The notes: generated by a model from the letters alone, not told the origin. A DNA stretch of 64,000 bases from Acanthosepion esculentum (GCA_964036315.1 OZ038500.1:59513446-59577445), one strand, 5' to 3'. Counted from the first letter of the stretch, positions 9,246 through 21,117 are shown. Translations and numbers: made by a program.

Positions 9246-10190
9246 TATTGCTGTACCAAGACAAACGAGGGGAAAAAATGTCCATATAAATCCTTGTTCT
9301 TCTTTCTGGATTACCTCGTAGAAACAGATTTGCTATAAGAGAGATGAGGAAGCAGAAGCAATGGAAATGGTAAGAAGAAAACAGATAGAAATCGAAGAAT
9401 TGTATTTGATTGGCAACGTCAAAGCAGTCAGATTTCTATCACTGGTGCATTGGGAAATAAAGTAATCAAGCCTTAAAGCGACTACCTATTAATTTCTGTC
9501 CAGCTCACTTCTTTGGCAGAAGTTGGTAAGTATATGCTCTTCCCTCTTGGTCATTTTCTTTAAATCACAACTTCCACCTGATTCACTCATATCACAACTC
9601 CCATCTCAAGTAAATTCAACTGATGATAAATATCTGTAACATTCTTTTTTATTTTTAATAATATATAAATATGTATGCTTCAAACTGGAGTCACCAAGGA
9701 ACAAATGTACCAAAGGGGTGTGTTTAGGTATCAAACTTGTATTAGATATATTACAAATTTGACCAATCGATGTCGATCTGACCAGAGTCTTATCCAGTCA
9801 ATTGTACTCTCCACGAAGGTATATTCTTCGAACGTCTGTTAGGTCTTAACTTCTGGGGTGAACTTAAGACCTAATAGGCATTCAACGCGGAACACCTATA
9901 TACGATGCATTCCTCAAGACAACAGAAAACGGACCGTTTAGTTTATTGCTCCATTAAGTGCCCGACTCTTTCTGCCAAGATTTAGTTTTACAAAAGTCAG
10001 ATTAGAAAACGATGGAGCATTGCTGAAATATTTGGCGGGATTTGCTTAATCACCACTTTCCAGTCTTGATCAATTTCAAAACCATTTACGTAATCTTATG
10101 GCAGAAGACTTATTTCCAGTCTACACCCTCTTTCCCTTAGACGGAAAGTTTCAAGCCTGTCGGTACTCTATCGTTATTTCCATGGTGCGC

Positions 10191-10193
<3 letters not shown>
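9246..10193. other. No gene recognised
   Basis: Mixed-composition DNA without ORFs of note. A small region at 9835-9875 has the inverted words AGGTCTTAA and TTAAGACCT, a weak local palindrome. Confidence 0.4.

Positions 10194-10287
<94 letters not shown>
10194..10287. repeat. (CA)n(TA)n compound microsatellite
   Basis: About 15 CA units followed by about 31 TA units, ending at the left end of the Tc1-like relic. Confidence 0.95.
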
Positions 10288-11170
<883 letters not shown>

Positions 11171-11177
11171 TAACTTG

Positions 11178-11179
<2 letters not shown>

Positions 11180-11217
<38 letters not shown>
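11180..11217. repeat. (TA)n microsatellite
   Basis: About 18 TA units just after relic A. Confidence 0.9.
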
Positions 11218-11219
<2 letters not shown>

Positions 11220-12484
11220 CAATGAACGTCGGGCACGAACTTTTGCAATGATCTGAATTATAATTTTTTTCAATTAATATTCCTAATTGCTACTTTCTTT
11301 TAATGACGTATATACAAATAAAATATATCAAAAACATTTCATGAGGAACTGTTCATAGCGACCTCAGGTGTAAAATATATGTTTGTCTATACGTGTATGT
11401 TTTTTATGTGCCTACCGCTGATGGTCACCGACTGTCGTATTGGCTTGCGTGGTCCAGTTACTCAGAACGATGTCAATCGGAGTTATATACTCCTGGTAGC
11501 ACCAACCTTGTGTTGAGATGTTGTGTGTTTCCACGTGAGTATATGGTAATAACGAACAAACACAGTTGTAGGGAAAAATACTGGTATATTCAGAGAGGTA
11601 TTTACATCAGAGAGATTAGTAGTAGAACGAACGTAGGTTAGTAGTAACAATAGTAATAAAGTCCAACGGTATCTTCCGGTCGAGAAACGGAAGTGTAACT
11701 GATCACTACAGAAGTCTCACTCTGCACTGCATTACTCTGCTCTAGAACTGTTCTATTTATAATAATAGGATCAGTCTATTATGGTTGTGAAGGTGGGTGC
11801 GCCCCAACACCTTGACGGTAAGATCGAAGACGAGGACCCACGTACGGACCAAGCTCTATGTTACATACCTTCGTTGGTCGTATGGGAACCTGTGTTTCAA
11901 CGTGATGTCGCCGTAAGCCTTCAAGATAGATTGCACTTTTCCAGCATGATGACATCCTTCGAGTTAGTCCGTTCTTCCCTTTCTGAAATAATTCGCCCTG
12001 TAAAGACCTGATACCTTAATGGCAGCCCTGATTAAATATTTCTTCATGAAATAGTAAGATATTGATAGATAAAAAGAGTTTAATTATATTGCAACAACAG
12101 TTTTATTAAACCGTTTAGAGTCGAAGTGTCAAAGTTCATGGGGACTAATCCACATCAAGAAGCAGCTAGAGAAAAAAAAATTAAAAAAAATATTTTTCTC
12201 AACATTTAATATCAATTTGTTTAATGAAAAATGGCTGACACTTTCACACAAAATAAGTCGTAATAAAATACGGAAAAACAGAAATTCTATTTGTTCGAAT
12301 CAAATATTCTCGTTGGTCTCTGTAGGATTATTGATAACAAGTCTTCCCTTTCTAAAGTAATCACAGCTCAAAGAACCGGAGAATCCATTGGAGACCTCGT
12401 GGATTTAATCTTTATTAGTGAAAAGAAATTGTAATAAAAAATGCAAAAATACCTCGTGATGCTTTAATATAGTAATGCTTCAGC
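11218..12484. other. No gene recognised; possible LTR-like segment on the minus strand
   Basis: At about 11560-11810 the minus strand has TGTTGGGGCGCACCC, then TATAAATAG near 11757, then a GC-richer leader. This resembles an LTR or promoter layout, but no matching end or target duplication was found. The rest has short ORFs without motifs. Confidence 0.3.
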
Positions 12485-13210
12485 CAGATTTTTGAAAATG
12501 AAAACCAAACTGGTTACATTAGTTCACCGCCTTTCAGAGCGTGAACTACCGCCAGTCACGATTAACGGATGTCTCCTTGAGAAGGCCCCGTGCCATGAGA
12601 GGATATTGGGCCTCAAACACATACCTTACCTCAAGTGGAACACCTATATACATCGCTATACATCGCTAAAGATGCAGGTAAAGTGATCGTCTCCCTGTAT
12701 TGCGCCAATAAGCACCTGATTCTTCATGTTATACTCTACATTTATGCGAACCAGATAAGACCGAACATGGAATACTATTGCCATTTTGGAGCGGGAGCTG
12801 ACCAGATCTCACATTCTAGTCTTGGTAGAGTTCAAAAGCGTCTCCGAGTTTTTGTTGGAGAAGAATTATTTTCCACTCTTCAACCTCTGTCTCACAGGCG
12901 GGATGTGGCCAGTCTCTTACTGCTCTATCGCCACTACAACTGAAAGTGCTCGGACGAACTCCATTCTTTCGTTCTAACAGGTCTAACCTTCATGGTTGAG
13001 GAGCCACCATGCCATTTACATAGTCGCAAACCACCGACATTCCTCCGTATTCCATAGGCGAGAAGTAAGTTCCACTCAAACAGCTTCTTCGCGCGAACCA
13101 CTGCTATGATGAACAGACTCCCAAGAGGATGTTTCCCCCGATCAATATAATCTCAACCTATTTAAGTCTAGAGTCAACAGTTACGTTTTTCTCCTATCCA
13201 TACAAACTAC
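12485..13210 (+). pseudogene. CR1/Jockey-like LINE, C-terminal part of ORF2
   Basis: Successive frames show NGCLLEKAPCHERILGLKH, then IRPNMEYYCHFGAG, RVQKRLRVFVG and LSHRRDVASLLLLYRH, then FHSNSFFART with LPRGCFP. The order LG..L.P.L.W, IRP.MEY..H.W.GA, L..VQ.R, LSHRR.VASL.LFYRYF and R.SR.WN.LP..CFP is the conserved C-terminus of CR1/Jockey-like polymerases. At least three frame changes and several stops are present. The same domain is seen at 22290, 29440 (minus) and 58555. It is a 5'-truncated dead copy. Confidence 0.75.
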
Positions 13211-13279
13211 TCCTTAATGTAACCCTCTATCTCAGGTGGCCCTCAGGTATTGTACGGGTGTGAAGTTGGTATCTTAAAC

Positions 13280-13620
13280 TCGGCTCGGATACAAAGATAC
13301 ATAACGGGTAAAGAGGGCTTGAAGAATCTGACACTCGAGATGTCGAAGGCAACAGAGACACTGTGAGGCAACGAATCAACTAACAGACCATTTTCTTTGA
13401 GCGAATATGAAACGAACGCGAAAAATCAGATGTTACAATGAACTACAAGGGATAGAAAATGGTGGAGAGCCATGATCGGCCACTATCCGAAGAGAGACGG
13501 CACATAAAAAGGAAGACCTCAGTTCGAACACTATACACCGAAACTAGTCGGAAAAAGCAACTAGTTAAGCACTACAAAATCTCGGCAAAAATGCCCGCAA
13601 TAAGACATACTAACAACAGG
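13280..13620 (+). pseudogene. RTE-like LINE C-terminal remnant
   Basis: Has TGAAGAATCTGACACTCGAG, aligned to the GLENLTLT segment of the copy at 5160, followed by GAGAGCCATGATCGGCC and ACATAAAAAGGAAGACC, as at 5355. It is decayed in all frames. Confidence 0.6.
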
Positions 13621-13735
13621 ACATTGATTCTCATAACACCGCTTCGTTGTCTACCTTCAATTTTCGGCAATGTTCATTGTTTTAAAAAGCGATTAAATCT
13701 AAACATATGAACAGTAAAACCAAAAACTTCATATG

Positions 13736-14145
13736 ATTTGGTTTGTTTTACGTCATAATGCCGACAAGATTTTTATTGCTGGTAATATTTATTTTTCAGA
13801 AATGTATTGCTGGTAATATTTTTTTCAGAAATGCATTTCTCGTAATATATTTAAAAAAAAATGTATTGCTGGTAATAATGTATTCCTGTTAATAATTTTT
13901 TGCCTTCAAATATATATTGCTGGTGTTTTTTTCCAAATTTTTTTCTTTCAGTTCCCCCCGCCCCCCAAAATGCATTGCTGGTATTAAAACCTATGTTTAC
14001 ACTTTCACAGTGAAGTTTAACTATTTGCCAATAGCTGGGACACTAACAGACGCTACCACCCTGAGGCATTAAGAGGTGGTTCCACGTTCCTCCTGGTCAG
14101 AGGTCTTGCTGTCGGATGTAGTCTATCGTCTTACTCAGGGTGAAA
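13736..14145 (-). repeat. SINE2 copy, near full length
   Basis: The tail on the left (TTTACGTCATAATGCCG) is degenerate. The middle has five TATTGCTGGTAATA-type units, with poly-C and poly-T interruptions near 13940-13970. The minus-strand head contains GACGATAGACTACATCCGAC, AGCAAGACCTCTGACC and ACCACCTCTTAATGCC. No coding capacity. Confidence 0.75.
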
Positions 14146-14755
14146 GTTCATATGAAAGTGATTTTTTTACATTTGCTTTTGTTATGGAGAATTTACAAGA
14201 CCAATTCTAAACACAATTTCTTAGGTTGTTTATTTACAACAACAAGTTTACACTGACAACATTCTAAAAAATAGTACAGTTAATGCAATTAAATATTTAC
14301 TGTTTACCAATTTATAAAGAAATAAATGTGAAAACAACTTTTTGTTCATGAATTTGTAAACATTTACTAAATTATTAAAATGTGTGAACCAATTATGAGG
14401 AAATCCTTATTATTTACCATTTTATAAAATTTGAATCAATTGGCAATTAGCTGATGTTTTGCCCATGACCGTCTTAACATCAATATGGGTCCCTGGACAC
14501 ACCAATGTGCTGGGGCACCTACGATAACTACTCAAAGGAATAAAAAGTAAATGGTCAATAATATATTTTTTTATTGGAACTTCAAAAAAACTGGTGTTTA
14601 AACATTACAAACATGCTGTACAGCGGCAACTAATAAACATGATAAACAGTGGAACAATACAGAAGGCTTAAAAACACAATAATACTCAGTAAGCCATAAA
14701 GATTAGATGGCACAGTATGAAATTACTAGGAACTTCTTATAACAAGTATTTGGGA
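14146..14755. other. No gene recognised
   Basis: AT-rich DNA with short ORFs. It borders the 3' end of the decayed hAT transposase. Confidence 0.4.
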
Positions 14756-14756
14756 C

Positions 14757-16142
14757 ATTACTTTTCAGAGAATTGCTTTAGTACTGGCTTGAAGTTAATG
14801 GTCTTCAATAATCGGATGGCATTTTCCCTGCACAGGAGTGAAAGCCGGTTCGAACAATGCTGTTCCATTGTGCTACAAAGCAGATTTTTTATAAGTTTCA
14901 GCCTTAAAAACTAACGTTCTCATGTACAGTTCGTCACCATCATGCACATGAGCAGTCTGACTGTAATTACAACATTCGGGAATAAAGATTTCAAATTGTC
15001 CGAAATTATTTTTCTGTACAATGCAGGAAGAGTCTCGGAATTTTCATCAAGTGTCATGTAGTGCTTGAGATGTTCACATTCATTTAAAAGGAAATCATTA
15101 TTCAGGTCTTTGCGATCCGTATGATCCAGTTGTTCACATCTTTTCGTTAATGCATCAGAAACAATGGTTTTCAATTCACTGAAGAAAGAAAACAGATTTC
15201 CAATCTGTGAATAAGACTCTGCGCGTTTTATCAGTTCAAAGATTTGAGTGTCAAGAATAGGGAGGAAAGTTTCCACCTTGAACTTTTCGATTTTTCTGAG
15301 AAGATCCTTTTCTGCTGATCCATCACATCTATTAAGACGCAAAATTCGTTTTCGTTCCCATTTTTGCCCATCACTATAATCTGTATCTGGACACAAACTC
15401 CAGGCTTTGAATTCATATTCACTATTTTCCTGAAGATAGGTTTCATAGACTCAGGAAGATTCGTGGCGACAAAGATTTTCACACCCTCGCTTGTTTTGTT
15501 CATTCTTTCTAGAATGTCATTCCAAAGAATTGTGGGAAAGATTGTTTCCAGGTTTTCCAATTTTTTGCTCAAACCTTCTGCCTTTCGCCTTGCATTAACT
15601 TGATGTTTATTGTTAGCTGATAGAGAATCCAGTGCATGTTTTACTTTCTCAAAATCCCTAAATAGATCATGAATAACATCAGAATGAGCTGACCCTCGTG
15701 TGTCAGACGCTTTACCACAAAGTCTTCTCCTAGAGATGATGTCAATACATTCTAGAGACAAGTAGAACAAGCAAAAAAAAATGAATACAGAAGCTGAACA
15801 ATGTCAAAGACTTTTACGGTATGTAGACAACACTCTGCTGCTTTTACTCCCACCAAGTTCAGGCTGTGTCCAGCAGCACAGGCGAAAGAGATGGGAGACT
15901 CATTGAGTTGATGAGTTCAAATCAAGCATATCGTCCAGACATAGTTGAGGCATTATCGTATGACTGACAGTTTGACAGTGGAATTTTGTTCTCATAAAGA
16001 AAATCCACAACAGTGTCTGTTAGATCCTTTAGGTTTAGGCCTCCGTCCGTCAGGGCTGTCCATGGGAAGCATCCAAGTTGTCTGCTTTGCTGGAGCAATC
16101 GACGTCAATGAATATAGATGATGCGAGAGTGACAATTTCGGT
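14757..16142 (-). pseudogene. hAT-family transposase relic (ZMYM1-like, DUF4371 type)
   Basis: Minus-strand frames in order: NLKDLTDTVVDFLYENKIP and SYDNASTMSGRYA (about 15930-16050), CAAGHSLNLVGVKAAECC (about 15840), KASDTRGSAHSDVIHDLF (15660-15720), then a long helical region with KLENLETIFPTILWNDILER. A second frame gives VETFLPILDTQIFELIKRAE and ends near 14925 with MVTNCT followed by a stop where hAT proteins read CTGERSF. SFLRLKLIKNLL-like residues follow to about 14760. The sequence SYDNASNMSG, C.AHSLNL and the C-terminal dimerisation region define DUF4371 hAT proteins. Several frameshifts and stops mean it is not functional. ORFs of 158 and 179 codons survive. Confidence 0.75.
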
Positions 16143-16144
16143 TT

Positions 16145-16500
16145 CAGAGGTAGCATGTGTTTTCTTTCTCTAGTCTGTTGGAGCTGTCAGTTTGCTTTCT
16201 GCGGGCCCGATTTTCGTGGTGACTTGTGTCAGCTTCTCCTCCTCTTACTTGAGGTTTTTGGTCAGGGCTCCTCTCCATTCGGATCGTATGGCTACCAGGC
16301 TCTCCCAGGACTCTGTGTTGATGTCCACGGCTTTCATGTCGCGTCTCACTACATCGCAGTACCGCAGCTGTGGCCGCCCGGCGGGTCTCCTTCCAGCGGC
16401 CAGCTCTCCATACAAGAGGTCTTTTGGGATGCGGCCGTCTGGCATGCGATGGACGTATCCCAAAAGTGCAATCGCCTTATTCAAATATACTTTCTTCCAG
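16145..16500 (-). pseudogene. LINE reverse transcriptase C-terminus (GRPxLRYxDVxKRDMK type)
   Basis: A 79-codon minus-strand frame reads MPDGRIPKDLLYGEL, GRRPAGRPQLRYCDVVRRDM and NTESWESLVAIRSEWR, continuing past 16245 in another frame to QEEEKLTQV. The series RM.D.R.PK..LYGEL, G.R..GRP.LR..D...RDMK and WE.LA.DR..WR is the common end of invertebrate endonuclease-reverse transcriptases. It lies back to back with the hAT relic on the same strand. The upstream polymerase domain is missing. Confidence 0.7.
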
Positions 16501-16612
16501 AAACTCTAAGGTGGGCTCAGCATAGTTTCAGGCAAAAAGTAATTGTTTAAGAAAACAAAAATCTGTCTGAACAGGCTTCTGCAACAGGGATTATCTAGTC
16601 ACCGTATAAGAT
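16485..16612 (-). repeat. Dispersed repeat shared with 7430-7620
   Basis: Same ordered words as at 7430: CTTCCAGAAACT, CTCAGCATA, GAACAGGCTTCTGCAA and GGGATTATCTAG. It sits just upstream of the LINE fragment when read on the minus strand. Confidence 0.45.
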
Positions 16613-16635
16613 GGGTAGACTCAGAAAGGAGCGCA

Positions 16636-16680
<45 letters not shown>

Positions 16681-16698
16681 CATTATTATTATTATTAT
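16636..16698. repeat. (TTA)n microsatellite
   Basis: About 20 TTA units with one CAT interruption; the only long trinucleotide array in the window. Confidence 0.95.
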
Positions 16699-17224
16699 GT
16701 TCCATAGATAGCACGTACGTTACATCCTAACAACTCATAAATAATCGACTATTCCGTTTTGAACGCGAGGAAATATGGAAAAGACATAACAGAGACGCGA
16801 TTTGGCTTCAGTGAAAAAAAGGAAAGAAAGGGGGAGAATAGAAAGAAGGCGACAACGCTGTCATGTGATTACCGTCTGCTTTAGTGAAATGCAAGAATTA
16901 GTTAAATTTTCATTTTTCCATTTGTCTTATCTTACTTTAAATAATGACCTGCATATATACTTATGATTATTATTGCAATATTTTATTAAAGATTTTAAGC
17001 GTAAATACTTAACAATGCAACAGGGGAATTGTCACTGGTATTTTATTGTCCTGGATCCCTCAAAGAGCGTATTTATTGAGTAAATATTGTGATAAATTAG
17101 AAAATTCAACGAAGAAAAACCGCGAAAATTTTCTATGGATACTACTAGTTATTATTATTTCATTACTCTGTATAATCTATCGTAATATCTTTGACCCTTT
17201 TTTAAATGAAGCATTTTACAATAA
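16699..17224. other. No gene recognised
   Basis: AT-rich DNA with short ORFs only. Confidence 0.4.
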
Positions 17225-17460
17225 ATTCTAAAGAGTCGTGACCTGGCATCACTCATTTTCCCACCGATGTAGCGAAGCAATTGCTAGATGTAGCCACAAG
17301 TTCTATATTGACGGTTTCCTCTCTCAAACTTCTCGCTTGTTGAACTGTCTTCCGACATCTTGTTTTCAGTCGACTTTCATCTTCAAAATTTTAAACGCAA
17401 TGTCAATCGTTATTTTCTGTCTTCTTAAGTCATGTCCTTTTATCGTTCTCTCGCCTTAAT
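17225..17460 (+). pseudogene. LINE C-terminal fragment (FLSQTSRLLNCLPTSCF)
   Basis: A 73-codon frame reads FYIDGFLSQTSRLLNCLPTS, which matches the F..R.SRLWN.LP..CFP...N...FK..VNRYL end of CR1/Jockey-like LINEs (compare 58940-59035). The preceding HRR segment is absent. Confidence 0.55.
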
Positions 17461-17895
17461 AATTTTTTTTCTTTTTTATATTCTCTCACACTCAGTAACA
17501 TCTTGCGTCTTATTGCCTTGCAAGGATGAAATGTTTAACAAAAACTATTACTAATTTATTATTACTGCATTGTATTGTTGCTTTTTTTCATAAGATTCGA
17601 GCCAGATATTAAGGTATATTCCCAAATAGTATTATACCTGTTTCGTATGCATAAAGACGAATTTGAGTCATTTCGATGTGCCGTAATGTTTAGCAAGCTT
17701 CTCTAGACCCTCACTGGGTGCTCCATACTTTCAGCCTTGTGTCATACCTAATCTATGCTTAGTAAATTGTCAGAAAGATGAAGTTGTCTTAATTGGGCCA
17801 AAAAGTTAAAGAAGAAAATAGGCTTGTATTATCACGTTCAATAAATGATTCTATCTGCCAAGCAATCCCACAAATTTGAGTATTTCACCAAACTA
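17461..17895. other. No gene recognised
   Basis: Mostly AT-rich, no recognisable domain or repeat. Confidence 0.35.
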
Positions 17896-17900
17896 CGAAT

Positions 17901-18224
17901 TCAAAATGAGTAACCTGTCTCGTCTTCTCTCCACCAATAAATAAATAAACTAAAGCAATTAAAGTCAGTATTTCCCAATCGACATCGAGCTTCATCTGTT
18001 TCGTTCAATACAGACACATCAAAGTCCGTGTTGGTGTCGTATTGACAGCTTCCAACAAAAGATTCAGATGAAAGCAAATTACGTTTGTCGTTTTCGGTTT
18101 TGCAATGAACCAACTGATTGTAATCCAAAGCATCTTGGTGCAAAGTGATTTCACGCCGAACGTGACACAAACAAATGCAATAATACAATAAACAATAAAC
18201 CCAAAGACAAGCCTTTACAGGCAT
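17901..18224 (-). CDS. Hypothetical 107-aa ORF with signal-peptide-like N-terminus
   Basis: I do not recognise this protein. The ORF starts MPVKACLWVYCLLYYCICLC, a short basic start then a hydrophobic, cysteine-rich run that could be a signal peptide or membrane anchor. An acidic, polar region follows (LNETDEARC). Total cysteines are eight. It is not part of any repeat copied elsewhere in the window, unlike most ORFs here. About 60 bp upstream on the minus strand is TTACCCAGCATGCAA, which resembles a ZNF143-type promoter element (weak). It could be the first exon of a host gene or a chance ORF. No splice signals or second exon can be assigned with confidence. Confidence 0.2.
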   Translation of the reverse strand: MPVKACLWVYCLLYYCICLCHVRREITLHQDALDYNQLVHCKTENDKRNLLSSESFVGSCQYDTNTDFDVSVLNETDEARCRLGNTDFNCFSLFIYWWREDETGYSF

Positions 18225-18390
18225 TAGTTAGTGATGTCTAACAATGTTACAGGACTTAAGTTTGTCATTTCAAGAGTCAAATTGCATGCTGGGTAATCCA
18301 GGCCATTGTGGATCTACACGAAGTAATTTCGAAGTTCTGTTTCTGTCTTAAATATCAAACTGTTCAATAGGGGAAGGTTGATTTGGATTA

Positions 18391-18394
<4 letters not shown>
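18225..18394. other. Possible upstream region of the 107-aa ORF
   Basis: Non-repetitive looking DNA; the only notable word is GCATGCTGGGTAA at about 18287-18299. Confidence 0.2.

Positions 18395-18427
<33 letters not shown>
18395..18427. repeat. (TA)n microsatellite
   Basis: About 16 TA units directly left of the MITE end. Confidence 0.9.
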
Positions 18428-18430
<3 letters not shown>

Positions 18431-18520
18431 TGTAACCCGGATATAAGAGAGTTGTCGGGACCGGATACGAAGTCTCTTATATCAGGGTTTCTCTTATATG
18501 CGGTTTTTTTTTGTTTTTTT
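18426..18520 (+). mobile_element. Left end of the CAGTGTAACCCGG MITE or its parent transposon
   Basis: Has the same first ~75 bp as the element at 6531, from TACAGTGTAACCCGGATATA through GTTGTCGGGACCGGA to CTCTTATATCAGGG, then poly-T. No right end was found, so it is truncated or belongs to a longer, diverged element. Confidence 0.6.
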
Positions 18521-18740
18521 TTATTTTTCATAGTGGAGTATACTTGTATTGCCAATTAATATTTCTCTAAAACGAGAATGTGGACAGCAATGTTTTTTAA
18601 AGTTGTGCAACAGAATTTGAATCCGACATGTGGAATACAAGCGTTCTTAATAATGTTCTCGTCGTGGTCAAAATAAAAATATGCATACTATGTATAGATT
18701 ATTCCACCAAGCATGCTTGAACGAATATATGCTGCCTAAA

Positions 18741-18742
<2 letters not shown>

Positions 18743-18819
<77 letters not shown>
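18743..18819. repeat. (TA)n microsatellite
   Basis: About 38 TA units between unclassified DNA and the PLE-associated repeat. Confidence 0.95.
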
Positions 18820-18820
<1 letters not shown>

Positions 18821-19000
18821 AAGAAGGAAAAAACTTAACACGTCATCAAAGAATTCGGTAATAAATTTATTTCGACAGATATTTTTTTTATACCTGCCTC
18901 GTCGGACAGAAATTACAAAATGGTTTAAATTTATCCAGGCAATTTATTAAGAATTATTTTAAAATTAAATTTAAAGAGAACAGGAAGTAAATGTCTAAAT
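18820..19000 (-). repeat. Left arm of an inverted repeat flanking the PLE composite
   Basis: The reverse complement of AATTCGGTAATAAATTTATT, AAATGGTTTAAATTTATCC and AGAGAACAGGAAGT occurs at 21370-21520. On the minus strand 18855-18915 contains CCGACGAGGCAG, a loop, CTGTCGAAAT, which resembles a hammerhead core (CUGANGA...GAAA) with one changed base and a 5-bp stem II. Confidence 0.6.
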
Positions 19001-19161
19001 TACTTGATCTAGAAATTTTTTTCTGAGTATTTACATTATTGAAGAGATATATAGGTATATGTGTATGTGCGTATGTGTAAATGTGTATCTCTGGGTATAT
19101 ATGCATATGTATGTGCGAGTGAATTATATATGGATGTATATATGTGTATTATTGTGTGTGC

Positions 19162-19236
<75 letters not shown>

Positions 19237-19484
19237 TGGATAGATAAATAGATAGATAGATAGATAGATAAATAAAGTGAATAGTTATGTGTAGGTATGT
19301 TTATATATGTGTATGCAGGTGTTTATATGTATGTATAGGTGTACATGTATATATATATGTATATACACATACACTTGTTATTATGTATGTGCATGTATAT
19401 ATGTGTTTACTTGTGTGTTTTTATGGTTATGTATATTTGTATATGTTTTTAGATGTATATGCCACACAGTCACAGACACACATG

Positions 19485-19519
<35 letters not shown>

Positions 19520-19522
19520 GTA

Positions 19523-19563
<41 letters not shown>

Positions 19564-19609
19564 TTTCGCAGAAATAACCTGTAGAAAAAGACAATATTTA
19601 TAAAGGTAA
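19001..19609. repeat. Low-complexity block: TG-rich DNA, (TA)n, (GATA)n, (CA)n and (GT)n
   Basis: Imperfect TATGTGTATG words lead into (TA)n at 19186-19234, (GATA)n at 19235-19275, then (CA)n(TA)n(GT)n at 19486-19558. The GT tract directly truncates the PLE fragment that follows. Confidence 0.85.
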
Positions 19610-20440
19610 AAGACAATAGGAAAATATATTGGGAGGAACAGTTTTGACAATTTATTTTATGAATGTCCGCTTCAGAAATATTACTGCTATTAGAGTGTGA
19701 GAATCTGAGTATATCCATAATGGTTTTGGAAGTGTTTGTGACTATTTTAAGATTATTTAGATGGGATAGGTTGTTCTGGATAGTGGACGTGACAGTGTTG
19801 GTCTGTCGTATTATGTATCTGTTTTCATGTAATTTATTATTGCGGATTATGTTATTATTTTTGTTTCGGTTGTATATTTTGTATGCCTTTCTTCTTGCGT
19901 TGTGGATGAAATTATATGGGTATTGTAAGTTTTTGAATGTGTTTTCTATCTGTTATGGGTCCTTACCTATAACTACAAAATGAAGTCTTCCTAACACTAT
20001 GTATACTACGCCTCTCAATAGAGAGAGAGAGAGACGACTCGAGTCGAGCTGATAGTAGTTCACTCCAAACCAGACTGACAGTCATACTTACACCTTCCAT
20101 ATCTTGTATTATTATTCCGTGTAATATATCTTCGTTATTACTACATTTGTGTTCGTGTTGTTCTTCCTTGGTCATAACCTGGACCATAACACTATCTACG
20201 TTTCTTCTTTATGTAAATATTGTGGACTGCAGTTTCTTAATGCACAGATAGAAACTTATAATAATTCCAGATTTAATCTTAGAAGAGTAGTTTGAAAAGA
20301 AACTGATCAGATCATTTTTGTTTGTAGCCTTTCCGTAAACGTCAAAATTGTGTTCGTTATTATTTCTATGTAATATGATATCTAGGAAAGGAAGAGTGTA
20401 TAATAATAATAATAATATTTCCGAAGCAGGCATTTATAAA
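19610..20440 (-). pseudogene. Penelope-like element: RT C-terminus and start of GIY-YIG domain, split by a solo LTR
   Basis: Minus-strand frames read LPFLDIILHRNNN, FDVYGKATNKNDL and FFSNYSSKIKSGIIISFYL at 20209-20433. After the LTR at 19951-20191 they continue IENTFKNLQYPYNF, ARRKAYKIYNRNKNN, TNTVTSTIQNNLSHLN and DIHKINCQNCSSQYI. The LPFLD...R..N.F...VYRK.T.TD, KR..I..L..RA and C..C...YIG patterns mark the RT-linker-GIY-YIG region of PLEs. The coding pattern resumes precisely on the other side of the LTR. The end is cut by a (GT)n tract. Confidence 0.75.
19951..20191 (+). mobile_element. Solo LTR of the Ty3/mag family, with 5-bp target duplication
   Basis: Begins TGTTATGGGTCCTTACC and ends ACCTGGACCATAACA, matching the LTRs at 38029 and 42810 along its whole length. 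CTATC lies directly on both sides (19946-19950 and 20192-20196), a perfect 5-bp target site duplication. It is inserted in a PLE reverse transcriptase. It formed by recombination between two LTRs of a full element (standard mechanism). Confidence 0.9.
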
Positions 20441-20760
20441 ATAAATTGCCAAAACTGTTCCTCCCAATATATTTGAGAAACAAGCAGAAATTTAAAAAAA
20501 ACGCATCTATGAGCAGAAAAGAGACTATGCACTAGATAAATTCAACCACAATTTTTATTTTAAAAATGCTACATTGATAAAATAGAAAATAACTCACGCA
20601 GAAGGAAAATCCTCGAGAGTGCCGCTATTGAATATTATCCAAATATTAATCTGCGTTCAGGCTTTTCCCTTATATCACCTTTCCTAATAGAATTACTACT
20701 AAACAAATGTACACAACTGTATCAAGAAGTCAAAAGAAAATGGTTGAATCAGTCAACACA
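20428..20760 (+). pseudogene. Penelope-like element: GIY-YIG endonuclease C-terminus
   Basis: The plus-strand frame reads AGIYKINCQNCSSQYI followed by a stop where YIGETSRN is expected, then KILESAAIEYYPNINLR and SGFSLISPFL. This is the C-terminal GIY-YIG nuclease and tail typical of PLEs. It starts where the minus-strand PLE fragment ends, so two truncated PLE copies are head to head around a (TTA)-like junction at about 20400-20430. Several stops; not functional. Confidence 0.7.
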
Positions 20761-20914
20761 ACAATAAAAACAATATTTCCACACGTGACAGTACTTGACG
20801 TAATTTTCAGTTGACAATATGAATATAATAGCGTTTTCTCAATTCTTTCAATTGCTAAGGACATTTTGTTTTTGTTATTATTAGTTACTTTGTTTTAATA
20901 AATTCATTTCGTTT

Positions 20915-20955
20915 TTTTTCTTCAAAAAGTCCACATTGGACGAAACTCGTCGGCT
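20915..20955 (+). ncRNA. Decayed hammerhead-like motif downstream of the PLE endonuclease
   Basis: GTCC-ACATT-GGAC forms a perfect 4-bp stem II (20929-20941), followed by GAAAC-TC-GTC, a minimal two-pair stem III and a canonical GUC triplet ending at 20951. The first core box, expected as CTGATGA, reads CTTCAAAAA and is decayed. Minimal type I hammerheads are known in PLEs (Cervera and de la Pena; from memory). Confidence 0.5.
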
Positions 20956-20984
20956 AATAATACAGCTTCCCTATTGTCTTTTAC

Positions 20985-20989
<5 letters not shown>

Positions 20990-21041
<52 letters not shown>

Positions 21042-21117
21042 ATATTTGTAATTATGAGGATGAATTACACATTATAAATTTATGTTTTTTATGTATTATA
21101 TTATTTACCTTTTCACT

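Noticed and set aside
11560..11810. LTR on the minus strand with TATAAATAG
   Set aside because: No matching second LTR, no TG/CA ends that agree and no target duplication were found; kept only as a remark.
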